8,363 nucleotides of DNA, from assembly GCA_947260045.1 (NCBI GenBank), contig CAMYOP010000113.1:1-8363 (forward strand). The letters are read 5' to 3'. Positions 1-6,096 of this stretch are shown here, piece by piece. The stretch comes from an uncultured Desulfobulbaceae bacterium. GTDB taxonomy: Bacteria > Desulfobacterota > Desulfobulbia > Desulfobulbales > Desulfobulbaceae. The translations under genes and the position numbers were made by a program. Position 1 is the stretch's first letter. Each line of letters begins with the position of its first letter. The notes beneath the pieces were generated by a model, which was not told the DNA's origin, did not search any database, and was given only the letters and a program-made list of their open reading frames with translations.

Positions 1-2
1 TA

Positions 3-842
3 TATTTTCACGAAAATCAGTTTGTCTATCCTGAGCAGCAGGTGCAATCAGGGCTTTTTCAATTCACTGCCTTAAATTTTAACACGGCACTCTGTGCTGA
101 CAGGGTAGCCTTTAATTCAGAATTTAACCGCCGGACATTTTGCTCAGGTGTGAAAAAATATCTGCAAAAAGCAAGTGATATGGATGTTTCTTGTCTGGCT
201 GATAAGATATTTGAAGAAAGCAAAGTCCTTTATCCAGGCATGGATTTTTCTGCAATCGATGGAGCCCCTGACAGGGCAAAAAAGAAGAGTAAATCGCCCG
301 TGCTTATCTGGAATCATCGCTGGGAGCACGATAAGGACCCTGAATCTTTTTTTAAAGCCCTGTTTGCTCTTTCAGAGGAAAATATCGATTTTAAGCTCAT
401 TGTTCTTGGTGAGAATTTTCAGCGAAAACCTGAAGTCTTTTCAATGGCTGAAAAGAAACTGGCCAGACATATCCTTCATTTTGGCTATGCAGAGAGCAGA
501 CAAGAGTATGCTATTCTTCTGAAGAAAGGGGATATTTTAGTCTCAACTGCCATTCATGAATTTTTTGGGATGTCTGTGCTGGAAGGGATAAGAGCTGGAT
601 GCAGACCCTTAGTACCAAACAAACTTGCCTACAGGGAGCTTTTTCCAAAAGAATTCAGGTATGAGCCGGCACAGTTTAAGAAATCTTTGAAAAAATTACT
701 GAAGAACTGGAAACCACTGCAAAAGGAGCAATCTCTACAAATGACTGAAAAATTTGCATGGGCTGCCAATGGACCTTTGTACAGGGATTGGTTATGCGGT
801 ATGATTGATGGAGAAGATAGACAGAGATGCTCTGGAGCATAA
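3..842 (+). CDS. DUF3524/GTDC1-like glycosyltransferase, candidate tRNA-queuosine alpha-mannosyltransferase (5' partial)
   Basis: The reading frame is open to the left edge, so the N-terminus is missing; 279 residues are present. Seen: YFHENQFVYP at residues 1-10, typical of the N-terminal DUF3524 half; then NHRWEHDK at 104-111, LGENF near 135, HFGYAESRQEY near 159-169 and HEFFGMSVLE at 185-194. The last contains the E-x7-E pattern (E186, E194) of retaining GT-B/GT4 glycosyltransferases. Known: the DUF3524 plus GT4 architecture matches GTDC1/QTMAN, which transfers mannose to queuosine in tRNA-Asp using GDP-mannose. Inferred: a cytoplasmic tRNA-modifying enzyme; the sugar and acceptor in this organism are not shown. 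A GTG at position 42 is not the start, because the conserved HENQ motif lies upstream in the same frame. aroK follows on the same strand after 83 nt, with no clear terminator between, so cotranscription is likely. Confidence 0.82.
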   Translation, partial: YFHENQFVYPEQQVQSGLFQFTALNFNTALCADRVAFNSEFNRRTFCSGVKKYLQKASDMDVSCLADKIFEESKVLYPGMDFSAIDGAPDRAKKKSKSPVLIWNHRWEHDKDPESFFKALFALSEENIDFKLIVLGENFQRKPEVFSMAEKKLARHILHFGYAESRQEYAILLKKGDILVSTAIHEFFGMSVLEGIRAGCRPLVPNKLAYRELFPKEFRYEPAQFKKSLKKLLKNWKPLQKEQSLQMTEKFAWAANGPLYRDWLCGMIDGEDRQRCSGA

Positions 843-863
843 TTGTCTGGGAATAGGTTGAAA

Positions 864-941
864 ATGAGATATGGCTCCTGGTGGAGATCAATTTATTACT
901 TTCTGACAAAAGGATTAGGTAAAAGGTGCCAGATAATATAA
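864..941 (+). CDS. Possible 25-residue aromatic-rich leader peptide upstream of aroK
   Basis: A short ATG-started frame fills most of the gap between the glycosyltransferase and aroK. It begins MRYGSWWRSIYYFLTK and stops at TAA 939-941, overlapping the first codons of aroK in another frame. Six of 25 residues are aromatic (Y3, W6, W7, Y11, Y12, F13), including adjacent WW and YYF. An AGG at 854-856 sits 7 nt before the ATG and could act as a Shine-Dalgarno. Known: leader peptides of amino-acid operons are short and carry runs of the regulated amino acid. Inferred: stalling or readthrough here could tune aroK translation, because the frame passes over the aroK ribosome-binding region. Against it: no terminator/antiterminator pair is visible, AT-rich DNA gives Tyr and Phe codons easily, and one TGGTGG supplies both Trp codons. 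Confidence 0.25.
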   Translation: MRYGSWWRSIYYFLTKGLGKRCQII

Positions 942-1447
942 TTCTTATTGGTTTTATGGGTGTTGGCAAAGGAAGAACTGCAAGGTGTTTGGCAGAGAAA
1001 ACAGGATGTTATACCGTTGACACCGATGATCTTATTGAAACTATGGTTAAAAAAAAGATCAGGCTTATTTTTAAAAAGCAGGGAGAATACGTTTTTCGTC
1101 AACTGGAGCAAAGGACAGCTGATTGGCTTGCAGATCAGGTCAGTGCCACCATTGTTTCAACAGGGGGCGGCTTTTTTAAAGTAAAAAATATCTCCAGTCT
1201 GGGGAAAGTTGTCTATCTGCACTCAAGCGTTGAGGCAATTCTGACAAGTATTCAGAGTCATTCGAAAGCAAAGAAAAAAATTAAAAAAAGACCACTTTTG
1301 AAGGACTTGGAAAAGGCAAGAGCGTTGTATCAGGAGCGGCTTCCTCTGTATAGGGCCGCTGCTGATTTCGAAATTAATGTAGAAAACAGAGAAATAGAAA
1401 GTATAGCTGATGAAATTATAGGGTTAACAAAAGTTGGTAGGGTTTAA
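926..1447 (+). CDS. aroK: Shikimate kinase (atypical P-loop)
   Basis: Phosphorylates shikimate at O3 with ATP in the cytoplasm, the fifth step of the shikimate pathway to chorismate and aromatic amino acids. The 173 residues match the usual family size. Seen: P-loop GFMGVGKG at 9-16; VDTDD at 31-35, giving Mg/shikimate aspartates D32 and D34; FR at 57-58 (shikimate-binding R58); GGG at 80-82; RPLL at 122-125 (lid arginine R122); and RLPLYR at 138-143. Positions 9-34 and R58 align without gaps to numbering I recall for the M. tuberculosis enzyme. Odd: residue 16 is Gly where Walker A normally has Ser/Thr, which binds Mg. The GTG start is fixed by an in-frame TAA at 920-922 and by the P-loop lying just inside; AGG at 911-913 or 917-919 may serve as ribosome-binding site. 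The next gene begins 14 nt after the stop. Confidence 0.9.
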   Translation: MPDNIILIGFMGVGKGRTARCLAEKTGCYTVDTDDLIETMVKKKIRLIFKKQGEYVFRQLEQRTADWLADQVSATIVSTGGGFFKVKNISSLGKVVYLHSSVEAILTSIQSHSKAKKKIKKRPLLKDLEKARALYQERLPLYRAAADFEINVENREIESIADEIIGLTKVGRV

Positions 1448-1461
1448 GAGTAGGTAGAAAC

Positions 1462-3204
1462 ATGGTTGAAAATCTTTCACATACGTTTGGTTCCGATCCT
1501 GAACGAGACGCCTGGTTGACGAATTTCTATACGGAAAATCACCTTGCCTATGAAGCATTTCCAGATATGGTGGCCTCGCCAGAGCAACTAAACTTTATGG
1601 TTCATATGGACAAGGAGCAGTTTTACTACCCTTGCTCTGATGAATTATTTGATGCAATCACAGATAAACGAGCAGATACGGTTCTAACTTCAGCATATAT
1701 AAATATCTGGAGTCGTCTGGAGCGACTTGTCCATAATGTTATTGAAGATGAATACAGGCAGCGCTATCTCTTAAGTCTGCTTTCCATTAAATATCAACAC
1801 GAGACAGCCTCCAGGGTACTGCTGCCCAGTCGTTTGGAAAAAAGATTGCTGGGGATTTTCAGAACCATCTCTGAGATCCCAAGACCTCTGGCATCCGTTT
1901 TTGAACAAGAGAACCAACGGGTCGATGAGTTTCTCCACTTGCCGATGTTTAAAGCGGCTCTCAATTCAAAAAGCGGCTTGGATCTTTCTGAAAACACAAG
2001 CCTTGAAGATATTGACCTCAATATCCACCTGCTTCGACTACGAAGATTACTTATTTTGTCTTCTGTAAAAGAGATATGGCAAAATGACAGGCTGCCAGAT
2101 TTTGATACCCTGCAGAAAGTCATGAATGAACCCATTCAATCAGAAGGCTGGTCATGGCTTTGTCAGTGGTTGCGCCCTGTTCTGCTTGATCGGAAAAGAC
2201 CATATCTTTTGTGGATTAGTGGACGTTCAGGAGAGATTATTTTTGATCTTGCCATTATTCGCCTGTTAATTAAGATGGGTATAAAGGTTATTTTAACAGT
2301 AAAACAATCATTTTATTATAAGCGTATTTCATTTGAAGATCTCCTTGAAGACCCAGTGTTGGAAAAATTATTGTCAGGTGCTGAATTTATTGGAGAGCCC
2401 AAGATTTCCAAAAACAGCTTGCTTCGGCGCATGCATAACAGTCGCCTGCTTGTTATATCTGATGGCACCGGGGAACAGTTTAACCCTCTGTTGACCTCTG
2501 TGACCTTTGCCAGGGCCTTTAAGGAGGCTGACCTTGTAATCAGCCGTTGTCCAAGCAGTCGGGAATGTATCAATAATAAATTTCTTTTCACCCGTGATAT
2601 TCTATCCATCGCCAGAGAATCCAGTGGTCGGATTTCTCTTTATCGAAAGGCGCGCCATCCTGCTGCTATCAGGTTTTCTGAAGGCTCTCTGCGGACAAAG
2701 GCTGATAAGCTCATCTCAGATGTTAAAAATGAGAAAGATAAAGGCAAGACTATTATGTTTTATTCTGCAATTGTCGGTTCGATTCCTGGACAATTGGCAG
2801 TGGCAAAAAAAATTCTCAATGCCTTTGTCGAATATTTACGCTCGACCCTGCATGATGTTATTATTATCAATCCAGGTGAACATTTTGAAGAGGGAATGGA
2901 TGCAGATGATATCATGTATATGTGGGAACGATTCCAACGAAGTGGAATGATTGATATTTGGCGTTTTCAGACCGTGGCAGACATTGAAAAAGCCTTCGAA
3001 TTTCTGGATGAAAAAGTACCACCTGGATGGACAGGAAAGGATTCAACCTATTCAACCGGTTGTACAAAAGAGATGGTCATTGCCATGGATATGCAAAAGA
3101 TAAATCCGGAAATGCAGATTATCGGTCCGTCCTGGGAAAAATTTCTCCGCCGAAAAGAGTATGGAGTCGGGAAGCTCTACGATCGAGCTTTGGCAGATGA
3201 TTAG
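1462..3204 (+). CDS. DUF89/ARMT1-like domain protein with uncharacterised C-terminal region
   Basis: A 580-residue protein without signal peptide or membrane segment, presumably cytoplasmic. The central part (about 245-385) resembles the DUF89/ARMT1-like fold of metal-dependent damage-control phosphatases: SGRSGEIIFDLAII at 253-266, an LTVKQSFYYKRISFEDL strand/helix at 278-294, VISDGTGE at 331-338 and ADLVISRC at 356-363. In typical members the first motif reads DN-A/S-GE and its Asp-Asn pair binds the metal; here those positions are G254-R255. Some acidic positions remain (E258, D262, D334, D357). Residues 1-240 look largely helical. The C-terminal part (about 465-578) is motif-dense: PGEHFEEGMDADD (471-483), GWTGKD (522-527), STGCTKEM (531-538), IIGPSWEKFLRRKEYGVGK (553-571). 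I cannot name that domain. TAGGTA at 1451-1456 is a plausible ribosome-binding site. The 14-nt gap after aroK implies cotranscription. Family call is moderate; substrate unknown. Confidence 0.6.
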   Translation: MVENLSHTFGSDPERDAWLTNFYTENHLAYEAFPDMVASPEQLNFMVHMDKEQFYYPCSDELFDAITDKRADTVLTSAYINIWSRLERLVHNVIEDEYRQRYLLSLLSIKYQHETASRVLLPSRLEKRLLGIFRTISEIPRPLASVFEQENQRVDEFLHLPMFKAALNSKSGLDLSENTSLEDIDLNIHLLRLRRLLILSSVKEIWQNDRLPDFDTLQKVMNEPIQSEGWSWLCQWLRPVLLDRKRPYLLWISGRSGEIIFDLAIIRLLIKMGIKVILTVKQSFYYKRISFEDLLEDPVLEKLLSGAEFIGEPKISKNSLLRRMHNSRLLVISDGTGEQFNPLLTSVTFARAFKEADLVISRCPSSRECINNKFLFTRDILSIARESSGRISLYRKARHPAAIRFSEGSLRTKADKLISDVKNEKDKGKTIMFYSAIVGSIPGQLAVAKKILNAFVEYLRSTLHDVIIINPGEHFEEGMDADDIMYMWERFQRSGMIDIWRFQTVADIEKAFEFLDEKVPPGWTGKDSTYSTGCTKEMVIAMDMQKINPEMQIIGPSWEKFLRRKEYGVGKLYDRALADD

Positions 3205-3302
3205 AGTTTTTTGACTCAAATGTTTTCTTCCTCTCCTGGTAAAACTTAGCTGATCAATACAATTTCTGTCAGTTTTTTTACTACTGGTGGGCCACTATGG
3301 AG

Positions 3303-3316
3303 TGAATGGTCATTCA
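3303..3316. repeat. Perfect 6+6 inverted repeat, candidate operator
   Basis: TGAATG-GT-CATTCA is a perfect dyad with a 2-nt centre. It ends 9 nt before the candidate -35 box at 3326, a place where an activator or repressor could bind. The arms are too short to exclude chance in AT-rich DNA. Confidence 0.3.
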
Positions 3317-3325
3317 GTAATTGAC

Positions 3326-3354
3326 TTGACAGCCTTCATGTCCAAATGTATATA
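3326..3354 (+). promoter_or_regulatory. Candidate sigma-70 promoter for the PAS/sigma-54 activator gene
   Basis: TTGACA at 3326-3331 is a perfect -35 consensus. It is followed by a 17-nt spacer and TATATA at 3349-3354 (four of six -10 bases). TATATT at 3351-3356 would match five of six but with a 19-nt spacer. Transcription would start near 3361, leaving a leader of about 185 nt before the ATG at 3548. It is the best match I found by eye in this intergenic region. Confidence 0.45.
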
Positions 3355-3382
3355 TTTTTTAGACAACGATTCTCTTTGTTAA

Positions 3383-3392
3383 ATCATATGAT
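3383..3392. repeat. 10-bp perfect palindrome in the presumed leader
   Basis: ATCATATGAT is fully self-complementary. It lies about 22 nt downstream of the predicted transcription start, where a bound repressor could act. No protein can be named, and chance is a fair explanation. Confidence 0.2.
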
Positions 3393-3473
3393 CCGTTTTG
3401 GGTAAGGTTCAACAGCTTTTGTTCTTATAGTCCTTCATCTTGATTATTAGATTTTTCAAAGTATTTTTGTCTG

Positions 3474-3492
3474 CGGCTGGATAAGCCAGCTG
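3474..3492 (+). repeat. Short hairpin in the presumed leader of the activator gene
   Basis: CGGCTGG (3474-3480) can pair with CCAGCTG (3486-3492) around a 5-nt ATAAG loop: six Watson-Crick pairs and one G-T wobble. It is not followed by a T run, so it is not an intrinsic terminator. It lies about 55 nt upstream of the ATG and could be an mRNA structure or a binding site. Confidence 0.3.
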
Positions 3493-3547
3493 AACTTATA
3501 AATGGTTATAGCCTTATTATTGACCAGAAAAATCTTGTAACTGCCCT

Positions 3548-5968
3548 ATGATAAAGGACGACAAGCTTTCCCAAGTTATCGGCACTCTTCATCGCCTGAC
3601 ATCTGATATTTTCACCGATGCAATTCAAAGAAAGCTTATCCTTGATAATCTTACTGAGGGGGTTTTCACTGTCGATCTTGAGCTGAAAATTACATCTTTT
3701 AATAAAGCAGCAGAAGCTATCACTGGAGTCTCAGAAGATGAGGCCATCGGCAGAACCTGTTCTGAGCTGTTTAAAAGTGGCTCAGAAGATGATTTTTGTA
3801 CCATCAATCAGGTGTTGGAATCGCGTGAGCCTGTTTTAAAACAGATGCGGCTTTTGCTGGTTGATGAACATCAAATTCCAGTACTTGTCAGCACTTCTCC
3901 TCTTATTGATATGAATGACGCACCTGTTGGTGCAATTCAGTCTTTCCAGGAAGTAACAGAGATATTTCATCGCCAGCTCATCCTTGATTCGGTTTTTGAC
4001 GGCGTTTTCACCGTTGATAAAGATTTCAAAATCACCCTTTTTAATAAAGCCGCCGAACAATTGACGGGCTATAAGCAGCATGAAGTACTGGGGCATCATT
4101 TTCAGGGAGTTTTTTATCCCCAGCAAATTGATTCACCTGAAAAATCTGTCTTAAGGCGAGCTGTCTCAGAAGGTGCTCCCGCTACAGAAGACTGTTTCTA
4201 TCTTGAAACAAAAAGTGGCCGCACCCTTCCTGTAAGTGTTAGCGCTGCCCCCCTTATTGATGCACGCGGCGACATTTTTGGCGGTGTCGAAACCTTTCGT
4301 GATAACACTGACAGGATTCAGGCAGGTTTGATTTTAGACCATGTGGTTGAAGGGGTTTTTACTCTTGATACCAAGGGTATCATCACTTCCTTTAATAAGG
4401 CTGCTGTTGAAATTACAGGGTACTCACAGGAAGAGGCCCTTGGTGAACATGGCGCAAATCTGCTTGCATTCAATGAACCCGTAATTGTTGACCAGTCTCC
4501 ATCTTCCTCAGTGCCACCACTTGAACTGATAGATACGTCAAACTATTTGAAAGTAAAGGATGGCAGGGTCATACCGGTTTCAATTAGCAGTCTGCCCTTT
4601 ACAGATGAAGAAAACAGAGTCCTTGGTACTGTTCAGACTTTCCGCGATATAACGCAACAGATAGAAAATCAACATATACTCGATAGTGTTGCTGATGGCG
4701 TTTTCACCGTTAATCGTGATTTCATCATTACTTCTTTTAACAAATCAGCTGAGCATATCACAGGCTATAAAAGTGACGAGGTGCTTGGTAAAAAATGCAG
4801 AGATATTTTCACTGCCAAAATCTGTGATCTAGGCTGTCCCATAGCAAAGGCTCTTGAAACAAAAGAGAGAGTCACGGCCAGTGATGTCCTTTTTACAGGC
4901 AAAGATGGTGAATCCATACCTGTAAGCGTCAGCTCTACAGCTCTTTTTGATAGTGAAGGGAATATTATTGGTGGAGTTGAAACCTTTAGAGATCTCACTG
5001 AAATAAAGACTCTTAAGCAACAATTATCTAAGGAATCGGAGCAGACGGGAATCCTCAGCAGAAGCCCTAGAATGCAGCGTATTCTTTCGGTTTTGCCACA
5101 ATTTGCCAAGTCTGATTCAACCATTCTCGTCCTGGGCGAAAGTGGAACAGGCAAGGAACTCATTGCCAAGGCAATCCACACCCTGAGTTCCAGAAAGGAA
5201 ATGCCTTTTGTTGCAGTCAACAGTGGAGCCTTGCCAGACACCTTGCTTGAATCTGAACTTTTTGGTTACAAAGCTGGTGCCTTTACAGATGCCAGGCAGG
5301 ATCGCAAGGGGCGTTTTGCCACTGCAGAGAAAGGTACACTGTTTTTGGATGAAATCGGCGATATCTCGCAGGCAATGCAAGTAAAATTACTTCGAGTATT
5401 ACAGACAAAGATGTATGAACCTCTTGGTTCCAATGCTCCGATTGATTCTGATGTCAGGATTATAGCTGCAACCAATAAGCACCTTGAAGAGATGGTAAAG
5501 GACAATCAGTTTCGTGAGGATCTGTATTACCGTTTAAATGTCGTCAAGGTGGAACTGCCAGCTTTAAGAGAAAGGATGGAAGATTTGCCGATGCTTGTCG
5601 AGCATTTCATAGATCACTTTAACACCCAGAGAAATAAAGATGTAAAAGGGATATCTGAAGAAGCTCTTGCCGTATTAATGCGCCATGAATACCCTGGAAA
5701 TATTCGGGAGCTGGAAAATATCATTGAGTATGCTTTTATACTCTGTCACGAAGGCCTTATTCAACCACAACATCTTCCTGAAAATTTTGGACCTGAATCA
5801 GAGACAGATGGTCTACATGGACCTCTTACACTGGTTGAGGTCGAAAAAAGGGCAATTATAGAATCATTAAGTCGCAATGATAATAAAAAAATGAAAACCT
5901 GCCGTGAGCTCGGCATCTCCAAAGATACTCTCAGAAGAAAGTTGAAGGTGTATGGTTTGATTCAATAA
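3548..5968 (+). CDS. Four-PAS sigma-54-dependent transcriptional activator (enhancer-binding protein, no receiver domain)
   Basis: A cytoplasmic activator of 806 residues that should remodel sigma-54 RNA polymerase with ATP. Seen in order: four PAS domains (about 28-139, 143-256, 260-371, 376-487), each opening ILDxxxxGVFTxx and containing SFNKAA/S or a variant; an AAA+ domain (about 500-735) with Walker A GESGTGKE (530-537), GAFTDA (577-582) where GAFTGA is canonical, Walker B GTLFLDEIGD (596-605), ATN (641-643), arginine-finger region FREDLYYRLN (655-664) and YPGNIRELEN (715-724); and a Fis-type HTH (about 783-803, TCRELGISKDTLRRKLKVYGL). There is no receiver domain, so control is probably by ligand or redox state at the PAS modules. 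PAS4 has C417/C426/C430. ATG 3548 is the first possible start after an in-frame TGA at 3521; no good Shine-Dalgarno precedes it. Target genes cannot be told. Confidence 0.93.
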   Translation: MIKDDKLSQVIGTLHRLTSDIFTDAIQRKLILDNLTEGVFTVDLELKITSFNKAAEAITGVSEDEAIGRTCSELFKSGSEDDFCTINQVLESREPVLKQMRLLLVDEHQIPVLVSTSPLIDMNDAPVGAIQSFQEVTEIFHRQLILDSVFDGVFTVDKDFKITLFNKAAEQLTGYKQHEVLGHHFQGVFYPQQIDSPEKSVLRRAVSEGAPATEDCFYLETKSGRTLPVSVSAAPLIDARGDIFGGVETFRDNTDRIQAGLILDHVVEGVFTLDTKGIITSFNKAAVEITGYSQEEALGEHGANLLAFNEPVIVDQSPSSSVPPLELIDTSNYLKVKDGRVIPVSISSLPFTDEENRVLGTVQTFRDITQQIENQHILDSVADGVFTVNRDFIITSFNKSAEHITGYKSDEVLGKKCRDIFTAKICDLGCPIAKALETKERVTASDVLFTGKDGESIPVSVSSTALFDSEGNIIGGVETFRDLTEIKTLKQQLSKESEQTGILSRSPRMQRILSVLPQFAKSDSTILVLGESGTGKELIAKAIHTLSSRKEMPFVAVNSGALPDTLLESELFGYKAGAFTDARQDRKGRFATAEKGTLFLDEIGDISQAMQVKLLRVLQTKMYEPLGSNAPIDSDVRIIAATNKHLEEMVKDNQFREDLYYRLNVVKVELPALRERMEDLPMLVEHFIDHFNTQRNKDVKGISEEALAVLMRHEYPGNIRELENIIEYAFILCHEGLIQPQHLPENFGPESETDGLHGPLTLVEVEKRAIIESLSRNDNKKMKTCRELGISKDTLRRKLKVYGLIQ
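3629..5008 (+). repeat. Tandem array of four related PAS-domain coding units
   Basis: The signature ILDxxxxGVFT occurs at residues 31, 145, 262 and 377, a period of 114-117 residues. Each unit ends in a (Q/E)xFR/QxxT-type strand: SFQEVTE 132, TFRDNTD 249, TFRDITQ 364, TFRDLTE 479. The units are more like one another than PAS domains usually are, suggesting duplication within the gene. Units 2 and 4 share visible nucleotide stretches such as GTTTTCACCGTT, but overall the DNA has diverged, so this is an old domain array rather than an active DNA repeat. Confidence 0.8.
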
Positions 5969-6017
5969 GTCCTACGATGTTTAGAACTGATTAAGGAAAG
6001 TGAAGCTGAAAGAGACA

Positions 6018-6032
6018 ATATTTGTAAAATAT
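6018..6032. repeat. Small AT-rich inverted repeat before the kinase gene
   Basis: ATATTT-GTA-AAATAT is a perfect 6+6 dyad with a 3-nt centre, 4 nt upstream of the larger dyad at 6037. An overlapping TAAAAT (6025-6030) resembles a -10 box but has no matching -35. AT-rich arms like these arise easily by chance. Confidence 0.2.
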
Positions 6033-6036
6033 CTGG

Positions 6037-6073
6037 TGCAAACTGATAGAGCTTTGTTTCCTATCTGTTTGCA
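6037..6073. repeat. 13+13 imperfect inverted repeat upstream of the sensor kinase gene
   Basis: TGCAAACTGATAG (6037-6049) is complementary to CTATCTGTTTGCA (6061-6073) at 12 of 13 positions, the exception being one T/T mismatch. The 11-nt loop is 6050-6060. An A-rich stretch, not a T run, follows, so it is not an intrinsic terminator for the + strand. It ends 23 nt before the kinase ATG. It could be an operator, or an mRNA hairpin that affects translation start or processing between the activator and kinase cistrons. Confidence 0.6.
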
Positions 6074-6096
6074 AAAATAATCAGCTGGAATTCATC

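Larger units (their letters stand above)
3205..3547. other. 343-nt intergenic region upstream of the sigma-54 activator gene
   Basis: No coding frame, tRNA or recognisable riboswitch is seen here. It contains a candidate sigma-70 promoter (3326-3354), a 6+6 inverted repeat just upstream of it (3303-3316), a 10-bp palindrome (3383-3392) and a short GC-rich hairpin (3474-3492). Reading for -24/-12 (TGGC/TTGC type) spacing gave no convincing sigma-54 promoter. The only terminator-like element after the upstream gene is a 4-bp stem (CTGA 3250-3253 with TCAG 3269-3272) before a T run at 3273-3279, too weak to call. If the promoter is right, the transcript has a leader of about 185 nt. Confidence 0.6.

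Noticed and set aside
42..842. GTG at position 42 as the start of the glycosyltransferase
   Set aside because: The same frame stays open to the window edge and encodes the conserved YFHENQ motif upstream of 42, so the gene is cut by the window rather than starting there.
3241..3279. Intrinsic terminator after the DUF89-like gene
   Set aside because: A T run is present at 3273-3279, but the only stem before it is about 4 bp with a long loop, so the structure is too weak to call.
3205..3547. Sigma-54 (-24/-12) promoter for autoregulation of the activator
   Set aside because: No GG and GC pair with the required spacing and flanking TGGC/TTGC context was found here or in 5969-6096.
3629..5008. 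Recent DNA-level tandem repeat or assembly duplication in the activator gene
   Set aside because: The four units are similar as proteins but their nucleotide sequences differ widely, so they are old PAS duplications, not a repeat artefact.
4765..5241. 158-codon open frame on the minus strand inside the activator gene
   Set aside because: It is antisense to well-supported PAS and AAA+ coding sequence, shows no recognisable domain, and is best explained as a shadow of that gene.
6025..6030. TAAAAT as a -10 box of a separate kinase promoter
   Set aside because: The position 17 nt upstream shows no -35 similarity, so a promoter is not supported.
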